The notes under the pieces are model-generated. The model saw only the letters and a list, made by a program, of their open reading frames with translations. It made no database searches and was not told the DNA's origin. Of a DNA stretch of 50,344 nucleotides, positions 31,536 to 39,149 are shown in pieces (within the stretch, counting starts at the first letter, position 1; each line of letters starts with the position of its first letter). The position numbers and the translations under genes are program-made. The DNA is from Candidatus Omnitrophota bacterium (lineage in GTDB: Bacteria; Omnitrophota; Gorgyraeia; Duberdicusellales; Duberdicusellaceae), in NCBI GenBank assembly GCA_021163425.1, contig JAGGWS010000018.1:1-50344 (forward strand). Direction: 5' to 3'.

Positions 31536-33206
31536 ATGTTAAATCTTAGGATAGGCTTGGCTCAGGTAAATCCTACTGTAGGGGATATTAAGGCTAATAT
31601 CTGCAAGGTAAAAGAATATGTGAAGAGAGCAGAGGAGTATTCCGCACACATAGTTGCCTTTCCTGAGATGGTAGTTACTGGTTACCCCCCCGAAGATTTA
31701 TTACTCAAGCCTAAATTTATTGAGGATAATCTAAGGGCTTTATATGAATTTGCTTCTTCTGTAGAGGATACTTTAGTGATAGTGGGATTTGTAGATAAGG
31801 TCAAAAAAAATATTTATAACTCTGCAGCCATAATCTATAGAGGTAGAGTCAGGGGTATATATCATAAGATGTTTCTTTCTAATTATGGGGTTTTCGATGA
31901 AAAGAGGTATTTTCAAGCAGGAGAAGCCTCGTTAGTTTTTAGTTTTGGGAAAGTTATTTTTGGGGTGAATATAGGTGAAGATATACGGGATGTGGAGGGT
32001 TCAATAAATAAGCAGGCTAAGCAAGGAGCAAGGCTTATCTTTATCCTTAATGCTTCTCCCTTCTATGCGGGTAAGATTGATATTCGAGAGAAGATCATTC
32101 GGAGCCAGGCCCGAAGAAATAAAGTTAATATTGCTTACATAAATCTGGCAGGAGGCCAGGATGGGTTAGTTTTTGATGGAGTAAGTTTCATAATCGATAG
32201 GGAAGGAAGACTTTTAGAAGAAGGAGAAATGTTTAAAGAGGATTTGCTTTTAGTAGATTTAAAGTTTTTACCTTCCAAAAGACTCAGCGAAGGGGTAATT
32301 ACTGTAACTAAAGATATCCCTGTCAAAAAAAGAATACCTCTTCCTGAAAAAAGAGCAGAGCGATTGCCTTATTTGGCCCAAATCTATGGAGCCCTTCTTT
32401 TGGGATTGAAGGATTATGTCTATAAGAATGGTTTTGAGAAAGTTGTTATAGGTTTAAGTGGGGGAATAGATTCTTCCTTAGTGGCAACCCTAGCTTGTGA
32501 TGCCTTGGGTAGAGAAAATGTTGTGGGGGTGTTTATGCCTTCTCCGTATACTTCGCCGGCTTCAAGAGAAGATGTAGAGGAGTTAGTCGATAATTTAAGG
32601 ATAAGATTAATAAAAATTCCTATTGATGAGATATACAAAATATTTTTAGAATATTTGAAGCCTCAATTTAAAGGGGTTAAAAAAGATGTAACCGAGGAAA
32701 ATATCCAGGCCCGGATTCGGGGGACTATCTTGATGGCTCTTTCTAATAAATTTGGATGGTTAGTCTTAACTACAGGTAATAAGAGCGAGATGGCTTGTGG
32801 TTATGCTACCTTGTATGGAGATATGGCTGGAGGTTTTAGTGTAATTAAAGATGTGCCAAAGACTTTAGTTTATAGACTTGCCCATTACAGAAATACAATT
32901 AGTAAAGTTATCCCTGACCACATACTTATAAAGGAGCCTTCCGCTGAACTTAAGCCCAATCAGAAGGATAAGGATAGTCTCCCTCCTTATGAGATTTTAG
33001 ACCCGATTCTAAAGGCCTATATTGAAGAAGAGAAGTCTCTGGAAGAAATAGTTTCTTTGGGGTTTGAGAGGAAGATTGTGGAAAAAGTCTTAACTATGGT
33101 GGATAAAAACGAATACAAAAGGAGACAGTCCCCGCCGGGGATAAAGATTACCCCCCGGGCTTTTGGTAAGGATAGGCGTATGCCTATAACTAATAAGTTT
33201 AAATAG
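31536..33206 (+). CDS. nadE: NAD synthetase with glutaminase-type domain (catalytic Cys replaced)
   Basis: Final step of NAD synthesis, amidation of deamido-NAD. Residues 1 to about 265 form a nitrilase-like glutamine amidotransferase domain; the synthetase domain has the P-loop IGLSGGIDSSLVA (about 307). Of the nitrilase Glu-Lys-Cys triad, E44 (AFPEMVV) and K111 (YHKMFLSNYGVFDE) are kept, but the position of the nucleophilic Cys in the family motif 'ICED' reads NIGED, codon GGT at 31974-31976 (Gly147). Later conserved elements (NASPF, NLAGGQDGLVFDG) remain. The enzyme may therefore use free ammonia. The 556-residue length is normal. A gggagg lies only two bases before ATG, so the start could be slightly off. 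Confidence 0.94.
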   Translation: MLNLRIGLAQVNPTVGDIKANICKVKEYVKRAEEYSAHIVAFPEMVVTGYPPEDLLLKPKFIEDNLRALYEFASSVEDTLVIVGFVDKVKKNIYNSAAIIYRGRVRGIYHKMFLSNYGVFDEKRYFQAGEASLVFSFGKVIFGVNIGEDIRDVEGSINKQAKQGARLIFILNASPFYAGKIDIREKIIRSQARRNKVNIAYINLAGGQDGLVFDGVSFIIDREGRLLEEGEMFKEDLLLVDLKFLPSKRLSEGVITVTKDIPVKKRIPLPEKRAERLPYLAQIYGALLLGLKDYVYKNGFEKVVIGLSGGIDSSLVATLACDALGRENVVGVFMPSPYTSPASREDVEELVDNLRIRLIKIPIDEIYKIFLEYLKPQFKGVKKDVTEENIQARIRGTILMALSNKFGWLVLTTGNKSEMACGYATLYGDMAGGFSVIKDVPKTLVYRLAHYRNTISKVIPDHILIKEPSAELKPNQKDKDSLPPYEILDPILKAYIEEEKSLEEIVSLGFERKIVEKVLTMVDKNEYKRRQSPPGIKITPRAFGKDRRMPITNKFK

Positions 33207-33289
33207 ATTTTTCTTTAAAGAAGAAGATTGCGAAATACTGAATTCAATAAATTTACCCTTCAGTTTAATCTAAATTTTCAGAGTTTTTC

Positions 33290-33317
33290 TTGACAGAGGA
33301 AGAAAGAATTATAGAAT
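33290..33317 (+). promoter_or_regulatory. predicted promoter of purF-pyrG
   Basis: TTGACA (33290-33295), 16-bp spacer, TAGAAT (33312-33317). Upstream, ACTGAA (33237-33242) and TTCAGT (33259-33264) form a weak stem. The leader to ATG 33354 is about 30 nt without a clear Shine-Dalgarno. No purine riboswitch is seen. Confidence 0.7.
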
Positions 33318-33353
33318 AAAGCTTAGTGTAAAAAGAGTTTTTAAGTTTTTATT

Positions 33354-34724
33354 ATGTGCGGTGTTTTTGGAGTATTCGGGCATAAACAGGCTAGTTCTTT
33401 GGTATATTTAGGCTTATATGCCCTTCAGCATCGGGGAGAAGAGAGTGCAGGTATTGCTTCTTTTGATGGTAGAAAGGTAAGGTTCCACAAAGGGATGGGG
33501 TTAGTAAGTGATGTCTTTGATGCTAAGATAATAAAGTCTTTGCGAGGAGAAATTTCCTTAGGTCATAATCGTTATTCTACTACTGGAGTAAGCTCAGCTA
33601 AGAATATCCAGCCTTTTTTAGCCCGCCATAGAGGAAGGCATATCTTAATAGCCCATAACGGAAATTTAACTAATACCTTTTTTTTAAGAAAGGACTTAGA
33701 AGAGAAAGGTTCAATTTTTCAGACTACTATGGATTCTGAAATTATCGCTCATCTTTTAGCCCACTCAGACTTAGATTCTCAATCAGCAATAGTAGAGGCT
33801 CTTTCTAAGTTAGAAGGAGCTTATTCTTTGGTCCTGCTCATAGATGGTGAGCTTATTGGAGCAAGGGATTCTTATGGGTTTAGACCTCTTTGTTTGGGTA
33901 AGTTAGATTCTTCTTATATTTTGGCTTCGGAGACCTGCGCCTTGGATTTAATCGGTGCTTCTTATATCAGAGATATTGAGCCGGGGGAGATTCTTTTTAT
34001 CGGTAAAGATGGTTTAAAAAGCATTAAACTTCCTGAGAAGAAAAAACATTCTTTTTGTATTTTTGAATTTATCTATTTTGCCCGGCCTGATAGTGACATA
34101 TTCGGAGCAAATGTTTACTTAACCAGAAAGTCTTTAGGCAGGCAGTTAGCCCGAGAATTTCCTTTATCAACAGATATAGTTATGCCTATTCCTGACTCGG
34201 GAAATTATGCAGCTATGGGATTTGCCGAGGAGTCAGGTATTCCTTTAGAAGTGGGGATGATTCGTAATCACTACGTAGGAAGAACTTTTATTCAACCTTC
34301 TCAGATGGTAAGAAACTTCCGGGTAAAAGTTAAACTTAATCCTATAAAGAGAGTCTTAAAAGATAAGAGAGTAGTTATAATTGAGGATTCTATAGTTAGA
34401 GGCACCACCAGTAAAATTAGGGTGAAGACTTTAAGAGAAGCTGGAGTAAAAGAAGTTCATATGCGAGTAAGTTGTCCTCCTTTGAGGTGGCCCTGTTATT
34501 ACGGTATAGACTTTCCTACAAAAAAAGAGTTGATTGCTTCTTCTCATTCTATAGAGTGGATAAGGGATTTTATAGGCTTAGATAGCCTTAACTATCTAAG
34601 TTTAGAAGGCATGCTTAAAGCTATGCTTATTCCTCCAGAGAATTTTTGTACTGCCTGTTTTACTGGCAATTATCCTACAGCTGTCCCTAAGAGGTTTTCT
34701 AAGAACTTACTGGAGAATTTGTAA
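33354..34724 (+). CDS. purF: amidophosphoribosyltransferase
   Basis: First committed step of purine synthesis, converting PRPP and glutamine to phosphoribosylamine. The sequence starts MCGVFGVFG, so Cys2 becomes the N-terminal nucleophile after Met removal and no propeptide is needed. LQHRGEESAGIA and GHNRYSTTG mark the Ntn domain; VVIIEDSIVRGTTS (about 340) is the PRPP-binding loop. Cysteines near 235 (FCIFEF), 380 (WPCYYG), 432 and 435 (CTACFTG) match the four ligands of the [4Fe-4S] cluster in the Bacillus-type enzyme, which fits an anaerobic lifestyle. It has 456 residues. The stop abuts the pyrG start without a gap. Confidence 0.96.
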   Translation: MCGVFGVFGHKQASSLVYLGLYALQHRGEESAGIASFDGRKVRFHKGMGLVSDVFDAKIIKSLRGEISLGHNRYSTTGVSSAKNIQPFLARHRGRHILIAHNGNLTNTFFLRKDLEEKGSIFQTTMDSEIIAHLLAHSDLDSQSAIVEALSKLEGAYSLVLLIDGELIGARDSYGFRPLCLGKLDSSYILASETCALDLIGASYIRDIEPGEILFIGKDGLKSIKLPEKKKHSFCIFEFIYFARPDSDIFGANVYLTRKSLGRQLAREFPLSTDIVMPIPDSGNYAAMGFAEESGIPLEVGMIRNHYVGRTFIQPSQMVRNFRVKVKLNPIKRVLKDKRVVIIEDSIVRGTTSKIRVKTLREAGVKEVHMRVSCPPLRWPCYYGIDFPTKKELIASSHSIEWIRDFIGLDSLNYLSLEGMLKAMLIPPENFCTACFTGNYPTAVPKRFSKNLLENL

Positions 34725-36335
34725 ATGGCTAAGTATATATTCGTAACCGGAGGAGTTGTTTCCAGTTTAGGCAAAGGTATAGCTTCAGCTTCAATTGGTA
34801 AACTCTTAGAAGCAAGAGGGCTTAAAGTAAGTTTAATAAAGTGTGACCCTTACATTAATGTTGACCCGGGAACTATGAACCCCTATCAGCACGGAGAAGT
34901 TTATGTTACTGAAGATGGAGCTGAAACCGATTTAGATTTAGGTCATTACGAAAGATTCACCAATGCCCTTTTAACTAAAGACAATAATATAACTACAGGG
35001 AAGATTTACTATTCAGTAATAAATAAAGAAAGAAAGGGAGATTATTTAGGAAAGACTGTCCAGATTATCCCTCATATAACCGGTGAAATAAAAGAAAATA
35101 TTAAAAAAGTAGCTTATCTAAGGAGAGTAGACGTAGTTATCGTAGAGATAGGAGGTACTGTTGGTGATATAGAGAGTTTGCCTTTTTTGGAGGCAATAAG
35201 GCAGTTGAGGTTAGAGTTAGGCCCCCATTATGCTATAAATATCCATGTAACATTGGTCCCCTTTATAAAATCTGCAGGAGAGATTAAAACAAAGCCTACC
35301 CAGCATAGTGTAAGTAAATTAAGAGAGATAGGAATAAGTCCTGATATTATCATCTGCAGGAGTGAAAAAGTTTTGAGCAAGGAAGCCCGGGATAAGATTG
35401 CTCTCTTTTGTAATGTAGATAGAGAAGCAGTGATTACTGCTATAGATGTAAAGTATATTTATGAGATACCAGCTATGTTTAAGAGAGAGGGGCTAGATAA
35501 GTTAATAGTAAGACTTCTTAATTTGAGAGGTGAGGATAGAGGGCTGGGTGCGTGGGAGAAGTTAGTGTTGAAAAGACTTAAAAAGTCTCAAAGTAAAGTA
35601 GAGATAGCAGTAGTAGGAAAGTATATAACTTTACAGGATGCTTATAAGTCTGTATATGAAGCCTTAATTCATGGAGCAATTGCTAATGATGTGAAACTTG
35701 TTACTCGCAAGATAGATTCTGAAGATATTGAGAAGCAGGGAGTAGAAAAATATCTGAAAGGAGTAGACGGGATATTGGTTCCAGGAGGATTTGGTCAGCG
35801 AGGCATAGAAGGAAAGATTAAAGCTATAGAGTTTTCTCGTGAGAATAAAATTCCCTTTTTAGGGATATGTCTGGGTATGCAGACTGCAGTAATTGAATTT
35901 GCCCGGGCAGTTTGTGGTTTTAAAAAAGCTAATTCTACGGAGTTTGATAAAAATACAAAATACCCGGTAATAAGTTTACTGGAAGAGCAGGAGAAAGTAG
36001 TTCATAAAGGAGCAACTATGCGTTTAGGAGCTTATGAATGCCGGATAAAAAAGGGTAGTTTAGCCTACAAGGCTTATAAAAAAGAAAGGATTTTTGAAAG
36101 GCATAGACACAGATACGAGTTTAATAATCACTATCGTAAGGTTATGGAGGAGAGAGGATTATTATTTTCAGGAGTTAATCCTCAGAAAGACTTAGTAGAG
36201 ATAATTGAGTTAAAAAATCACCCCTGGTTTGTAGCTTGTCAGTTTCATCCTGAGTTTAAGTCTAAACCCGAGAAGGCTCATCCTTTGTTCCGGGAGTTTA
36301 TCAGAGCGAGTAAGGAGTTTTCTAAGAAAAAATGA
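34725..36335 (+). CDS. pyrG: CTP synthase
   Basis: Converts UTP to CTP using ATP and glutamine. The synthetase domain has [56 protein letters not shown] and [14 protein letters not shown]. The glutaminase domain has the nucleophile loop FLGICLGMQ (Cys about 381) and the His-Glu pair in [11 protein letters not shown] (about 507). It has 536 residues, the standard size. Its ATG directly follows the purF stop, so the two genes are surely co-transcribed; both belong to glutamine-using nucleotide synthesis. Confidence 0.97.
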   Translation: MAKYIFVTGGVVSSLGKGIASASIGKLLEARGLKVSLIKCDPYINVDPGTMNPYQHGEVYVTEDGAETDLDLGHYERFTNALLTKDNNITTGKIYYSVINKERKGDYLGKTVQIIPHITGEIKENIKKVAYLRRVDVVIVEIGGTVGDIESLPFLEAIRQLRLELGPHYAINIHVTLVPFIKSAGEIKTKPTQHSVSKLREIGISPDIIICRSEKVLSKEARDKIALFCNVDREAVITAIDVKYIYEIPAMFKREGLDKLIVRLLNLRGEDRGLGAWEKLVLKRLKKSQSKVEIAVVGKYITLQDAYKSVYEALIHGAIANDVKLVTRKIDSEDIEKQGVEKYLKGVDGILVPGGFGQRGIEGKIKAIEFSRENKIPFLGICLGMQTAVIEFARAVCGFKKANSTEFDKNTKYPVISLLEEQEKVVHKGATMRLGAYECRIKKGSLAYKAYKKERIFERHRHRYEFNNHYRKVMEERGLLFSGVNPQKDLVEIIELKNHPWFVACQFHPEFKSKPEKAHPLFREFIRASKEFSKKK

Positions 36336-36391
36336 TAAGGAATATTATAATAAAAAAAGAAGTAATTTCTGGAGATATGAAAAATAATTTT

Positions 36392-36465
36392 GGCGGGATA
36401 GCTCAGTCTGGCAGAGCAAACGGCTCATACCCGTTGAGTCAGCGGTTCAAATCCGCTTCCCGCCA
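36392..36465 (+). tRNA. tRNA-Met(CAT), probably elongator
   Basis: A 74-nt cloverleaf: acceptor GGCGGGA pairs with TCCCGCC, discriminator A at 36465; D-arm GCTC...GAGC; anticodon stem AACGG/CCGTT with loop CTCATAC (anticodon CAT at 36426-36428); T-arm AGCGG-TTCAAAT-CCGCT. The acceptor stem is fully paired (G1-C72), which argues against initiator tRNA. CCA is not encoded. A CAT anticodon could also mark the tRNA-Ile2 substrate of TilS; the CTCATACCCG loop favours Met. A TATAAT at 36346-36351 may be its -10 box. Confidence 0.9.
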
Positions 36466-36471
36466 CTACCA

Positions 36472-36828
36472 ATGGTTTACAGGATAATAAATAAGACAAA
36501 AGATAGTGTTTTAGCTTCTCAGGCTAAGGTAGCTGATAACTTCTTTAAGAGATTTTTAGGCCTTATGTTCAGGAAGAGCCTATCTAAAGAGGAGGCTTTA
36601 ATATTTTTCCGGACACCTTCAATTCATACCTTTTTTATGAGGTTCGCTTTAGATATTCTCTTTTTAGACAAAGAGGGTAAAGTTTTGAGAATAGCCAGAA
36701 AGATTAAGCCCTGGCGGATAGTATTTTGTAGAAATTCCTATGTTACTGTGGAGTTTTCTTCCGAGAACAATAACTTAGCAAGAACTTCTCGGGGAGACTT
36801 TATAATTATAGAAAATGTGGTAAAATAA
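36472..36828 (+). CDS. DUF192 family protein
   Basis: A 118-residue protein with the DUF192 pattern: VADNFFKRFLGLMFRKSLSKEEALIFF, then SIHTFFMRFALDILFLDKEGKVLRI and VTVEFSS. The family forms a small beta barrel of unknown function and members are often exported, but no signal peptide is visible here. It begins only six bases after the tRNA, so it may be read from the same transcript. The 3' end contains the promoter-like sequence for the PilZ gene. Confidence 0.85.
   Translation: MVYRIINKTKDSVLASQAKVADNFFKRFLGLMFRKSLSKEEALIFFRTPSIHTFFMRFALDILFLDKEGKVLRIARKIKPWRIVFCRNSYVTVEFSSENNNLARTSRGDFIIIENVVK
36799..36826 (+). promoter_or_regulatory. possible promoter inside the DUF192 3' end
   Basis: TTTATA (36799-36804), 16-bp spacer, TAAAAT (36821-36826) preceded by TGG as an extended -10. 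Transcription would begin about 2 bp before the PilZ ATG at 36834, predicting a leaderless message. Overlap with coding sequence lowers certainty. Confidence 0.35.
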
Positions 36829-36833
36829 TACCT

Positions 36834-37121
36834 ATGGAGAAAAACCCTCTTTTAAATAGAAACAGAAGATCTTATCCCAGGTTTAAAGTTGATTCTTTTG
36901 GCTTTTTGAGAAATAAAGGCGCAACTATACCTATCTTAATAAGAGATATTTCTTCTCGGGGAGTAGGTTTTTTTTCGGAGGTAAGTTTAGAGCCGGGAGC
37001 CTCTGTAGAGATTGATGCTAATATTCCCTTTTTTAATTTCTATCTTTCTAAACGAGGAAAAGTAGTTTATTGTTATAAAGAGAGAGAAGATTTTTTCAGG
37101 TCAGGTTTAGATTTCAGATAA
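36834..37121 (+). CDS. PilZ domain c-di-GMP-binding protein
   Basis: A 95-residue stand-alone PilZ domain. Both parts of the c-di-GMP site are visible: RSYPR (RxxxR) near residue 12 and DISSRG (DxSxxG) near residue 39. It should be a cytoplasmic receptor that reports c-di-GMP to some effector. A GAF-GGDEF diguanylate cyclase lies at the end of this window, and the pilus cluster 7 kb upstream is a likely target, although neither link is proven. No ribosome site is evident and the start follows the DUF192 stop by 5 bp. Confidence 0.9.
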   Translation: MEKNPLLNRNRRSYPRFKVDSFGFLRNKGATIPILIRDISSRGVGFFSEVSLEPGASVEIDANIPFFNFYLSKRGKVVYCYKEREDFFRSGLDFR

Positions 37122-37138
37122 AAAGATAGTATTTAAAA

Positions 37139-37432
37139 ATGAATGAGAAGCAAGTTATCATCAAAAAGGCTGAGAATGGTTATATCGTGAGTGTAGAAGA
37201 ATCCCGAGAGTTAAAAGATAAGTATTCTAAAGCCTTTAGAAAGTTATTAGAAGTTACGGGGGCTGTAGAAAGCTGGCAGGAAGATAAACTCCATCAGATA
37301 GAAAAACTTTTTAAAGATTCTTTGGGACCACAGGCTTCCTTTACTAAGACCTATATTTTTAAAACTCTTCAGGAAGCAGTTTCTTTTCTTTATACCTATT
37401 TTGAAGAATTAAACCCTCCTTCAAAAATTTAA
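37139..37432 (+). CDS. hypothetical protein
   Basis: A 97-residue protein I do not recognise. It is soluble and mixed in charge, with a beta-like start (KQVIIKKAENGYIVSVEES), a helical middle (KYSKAFRKLLEVTGAVESWQEDKLHQIEKLF) and an ending YIFKTLQEAVSFLYTYFEE. The first and last parts look like a small sandwich domain in which the C-terminal strand and helix complete the fold. It lies 17 bp after the PilZ gene and two bases before the phosphatase gene, so it is likely translated with them. No function is proposed. Confidence 0.65.
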   Translation: MNEKQVIIKKAENGYIVSVEESRELKDKYSKAFRKLLEVTGAVESWQEDKLHQIEKLFKDSLGPQASFTKTYIFKTLQEAVSFLYTYFEELNPPSKI

Positions 37433-37434
37433 TT

Positions 37435-38007
37435 ATGTTTAAGAAAATAGTTTTTTTAGATAGGGATGGAGTAATTAATGTCTATCCCGGGAATGGGGAA
37501 TACATTTTAAAGAAGGAAGAATTAAAGATTTTTCCTTTTGTCAAGGACGCCTTAAGGAAACTTAAACAAGCAGGGTTTTTGCTTTATATAATTTCTAATC
37601 AAGCTTGCGTATCTAAAGGCTTAATAACTTCTGAGCAGCTTTTAGATTTGACTTCCTATATGCTAAATCTTATAGAAGATAGCTCTCCTCTAATAGATGG
37701 GGTTTATTACTGTGTGCATCAGGAAGAAGATAGCTGTCCTTTCCGTAAACCTTCTCCAGGTTTAATTAGAGAAGTCCTTAAAAAGTTAGGGATACCTGAG
37801 ACAGAGGTTAATAATCATCTCTTATTCTTCATCGGAGATAGCCTGAGAGATATTAAGTGTGCGCAGGCTTTAGGGATAAGAAATATCCTTGTTCTTTCGG
37901 GAAAAGAAAACTTAGAGAATAAACCTGCCTGGGATACCCAGCCCGATTATATATTCTCTAATTTAGAAGAGGCTGTAAACTTTATTTTAACTCAAAAAAC
38001 ACCTTAA
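37435..38007 (+). CDS. HAD phosphatase, GmhB/HisB-N-like
   Basis: A 190-residue HAD-superfamily phosphatase with FLDRDGVIN (nucleophile Asp at about residue 9), SNQACVSKG, FRKPSPG and FIGDSLRDIKCAQALGI, all motifs of the histidinol-phosphate/D-glycero-D-manno-heptose 1,7-bisphosphate phosphatase group. GmhB carries a zinc site C-x-H...C-x-C; here it reads CVH then CPF, so the fourth ligand is Phe. No other heptose genes lie nearby, so the substrate is uncertain. It starts two bases after the upstream hypothetical gene and ends 50 bp before the glycosyltransferase. Confidence 0.82.
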   Translation: MFKKIVFLDRDGVINVYPGNGEYILKKEELKIFPFVKDALRKLKQAGFLLYIISNQACVSKGLITSEQLLDLTSYMLNLIEDSSPLIDGVYYCVHQEEDSCPFRKPSPGLIREVLKKLGIPETEVNNHLLFFIGDSLRDIKCAQALGIRNILVLSGKENLENKPAWDTQPDYIFSNLEEAVNFILTQKTP

Positions 38008-38057
38008 GAAGTGGGATTTTTCCTTTAAGATGACTCAGATTTTGAGAAAGTAATGCA

Positions 38058-39149
38058 ATGGCTAAGATATGGATAGGTTACATAAGCTGCGGTTTAGGCC
38101 ATAAAAAGGCAGGACTTTCTTTAATTGAAGTCTTTGAAAAAAATCCTCCTTATATATTCAACCTCCTTAATTTTTCTTCTCTTAAAATTTTTTATGAAGA
38201 AGGTTATAGGTTTTTAGTAAAGAAATTACCCCTTTTATGGTATTTAATTTATAGACTTTATTTTTTAGGATCGTTTAAAACTTGCCTTCTTTATCTTCAC
38301 CTCTTTGTTTTTAGAAATTTTGTAAAGGAAGTTATAAAGAAAGAGCCATCAGTTCTAATAAGCACTCACTTTTTTGTTAGTCAGATTGTTGCTTATCTTA
38401 AATCCCAAAAGAGAATCCGAACTAAACTTATTACAGTTATTACTGATTACGGACTCCACCCTTTATGGCTAAATAAGTTTACTGATTATTACATAGTATC
38501 TTCAGAGGAACAATTAAATCTTATCTCTAAGAAATTGTCCTTTCCTGAGGAGAGAATAAAGATTTATGGTATTCCTTTGAGAAGAGGCTTTTTCAAACAG
38601 CAGGAGTTAAAATCCTTAGAGGAAAAATACAGAAAGCCATCTAAGCTTTTTTCTATTCTTCTGTTTTCCAGTGCTTTTGGATTAGGCCCTTTTGTAGAGA
38701 TAATAAAGAAATTCTACAAAAAATGCGGGATATTCGTAATTTATGGAGAGAACAAAAAGGTTAAGAATTTTTTAAGTAGTTTAAAAGAACCCCTTTATCT
38801 TTTAAGTTTTGAATATAAAGAAGAAATCTGGGAATTAGTTGAACTTTCTGATATTATAATTACTAAGCCCGGAGGGATTTCGATAACTGAAGCCATAATT
38901 AAGAAGAAACCCCTTTTATTTATGGATTATTTCCCTGGTCAGGAATTGGACAACCTTAATTATATTTTAAAAAATAATCTGGGATTTTATCCTGAAAGTA
39001 TAGAAGAACTCTTAGCTTTAATAGACAACCTTATTAAAGATAGAGATATTTTATTAAAGATAAGGGAAAATTTTAAAAAAGTAGAAACAGGAGATTCTGC
39101 CCTGAAGATTAAAGAGTTAGCCTTAAAATTATTAAAAAATGATAGCTGA
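38058..39149 (+). CDS. MurG/MGDG synthase-like glycosyltransferase (GT28)
   Basis: A 363-residue GT-B glycosyltransferase. The N-terminal glycine motif ISCGLGHKKAGLSL and the C-terminal nucleotide-sugar motif KPGGISITEAIIKKKPLLFMDYFPGQELDNLNYI match the GT28 group that includes MurG and monogalactosyldiacylglycerol synthases. It is not MurG itself: the sequence is too divergent and no cell-wall genes are near. It probably glycosylates a lipid or an envelope component at the inner membrane. It overlaps priA by 11 bp. Confidence 0.78.
   Translation: MAKIWIGYISCGLGHKKAGLSLIEVFEKNPPYIFNLLNFSSLKIFYEEGYRFLVKKLPLLWYLIYRLYFLGSFKTCLLYLHLFVFRNFVKEVIKKEPSVLISTHFFVSQIVAYLKSQKRIRTKLITVITDYGLHPLWLNKFTDYYIVSSEEQLNLISKKLSFPEERIKIYGIPLRRGFFKQQELKSLEEKYRKPSKLFSILLFSSAFGLGPFVEIIKKFYKKCGIFVIYGENKKVKNFLSSLKEPLYLLSFEYKEEIWELVELSDIIITKPGGISITEAIIKKKPLLFMDYFPGQELDNLNYILKNNLGFYPESIEELLALIDNLIKDRDILLKIRENFKKVETGDSALKIKELALKLLKNDS

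Noticed and set aside
33207-33353. Purine-type riboswitch upstream of purF
   Set aside because: Only a weak ACTGAA/TTCAGT stem and a promoter are visible; no conserved aptamer core recognised.
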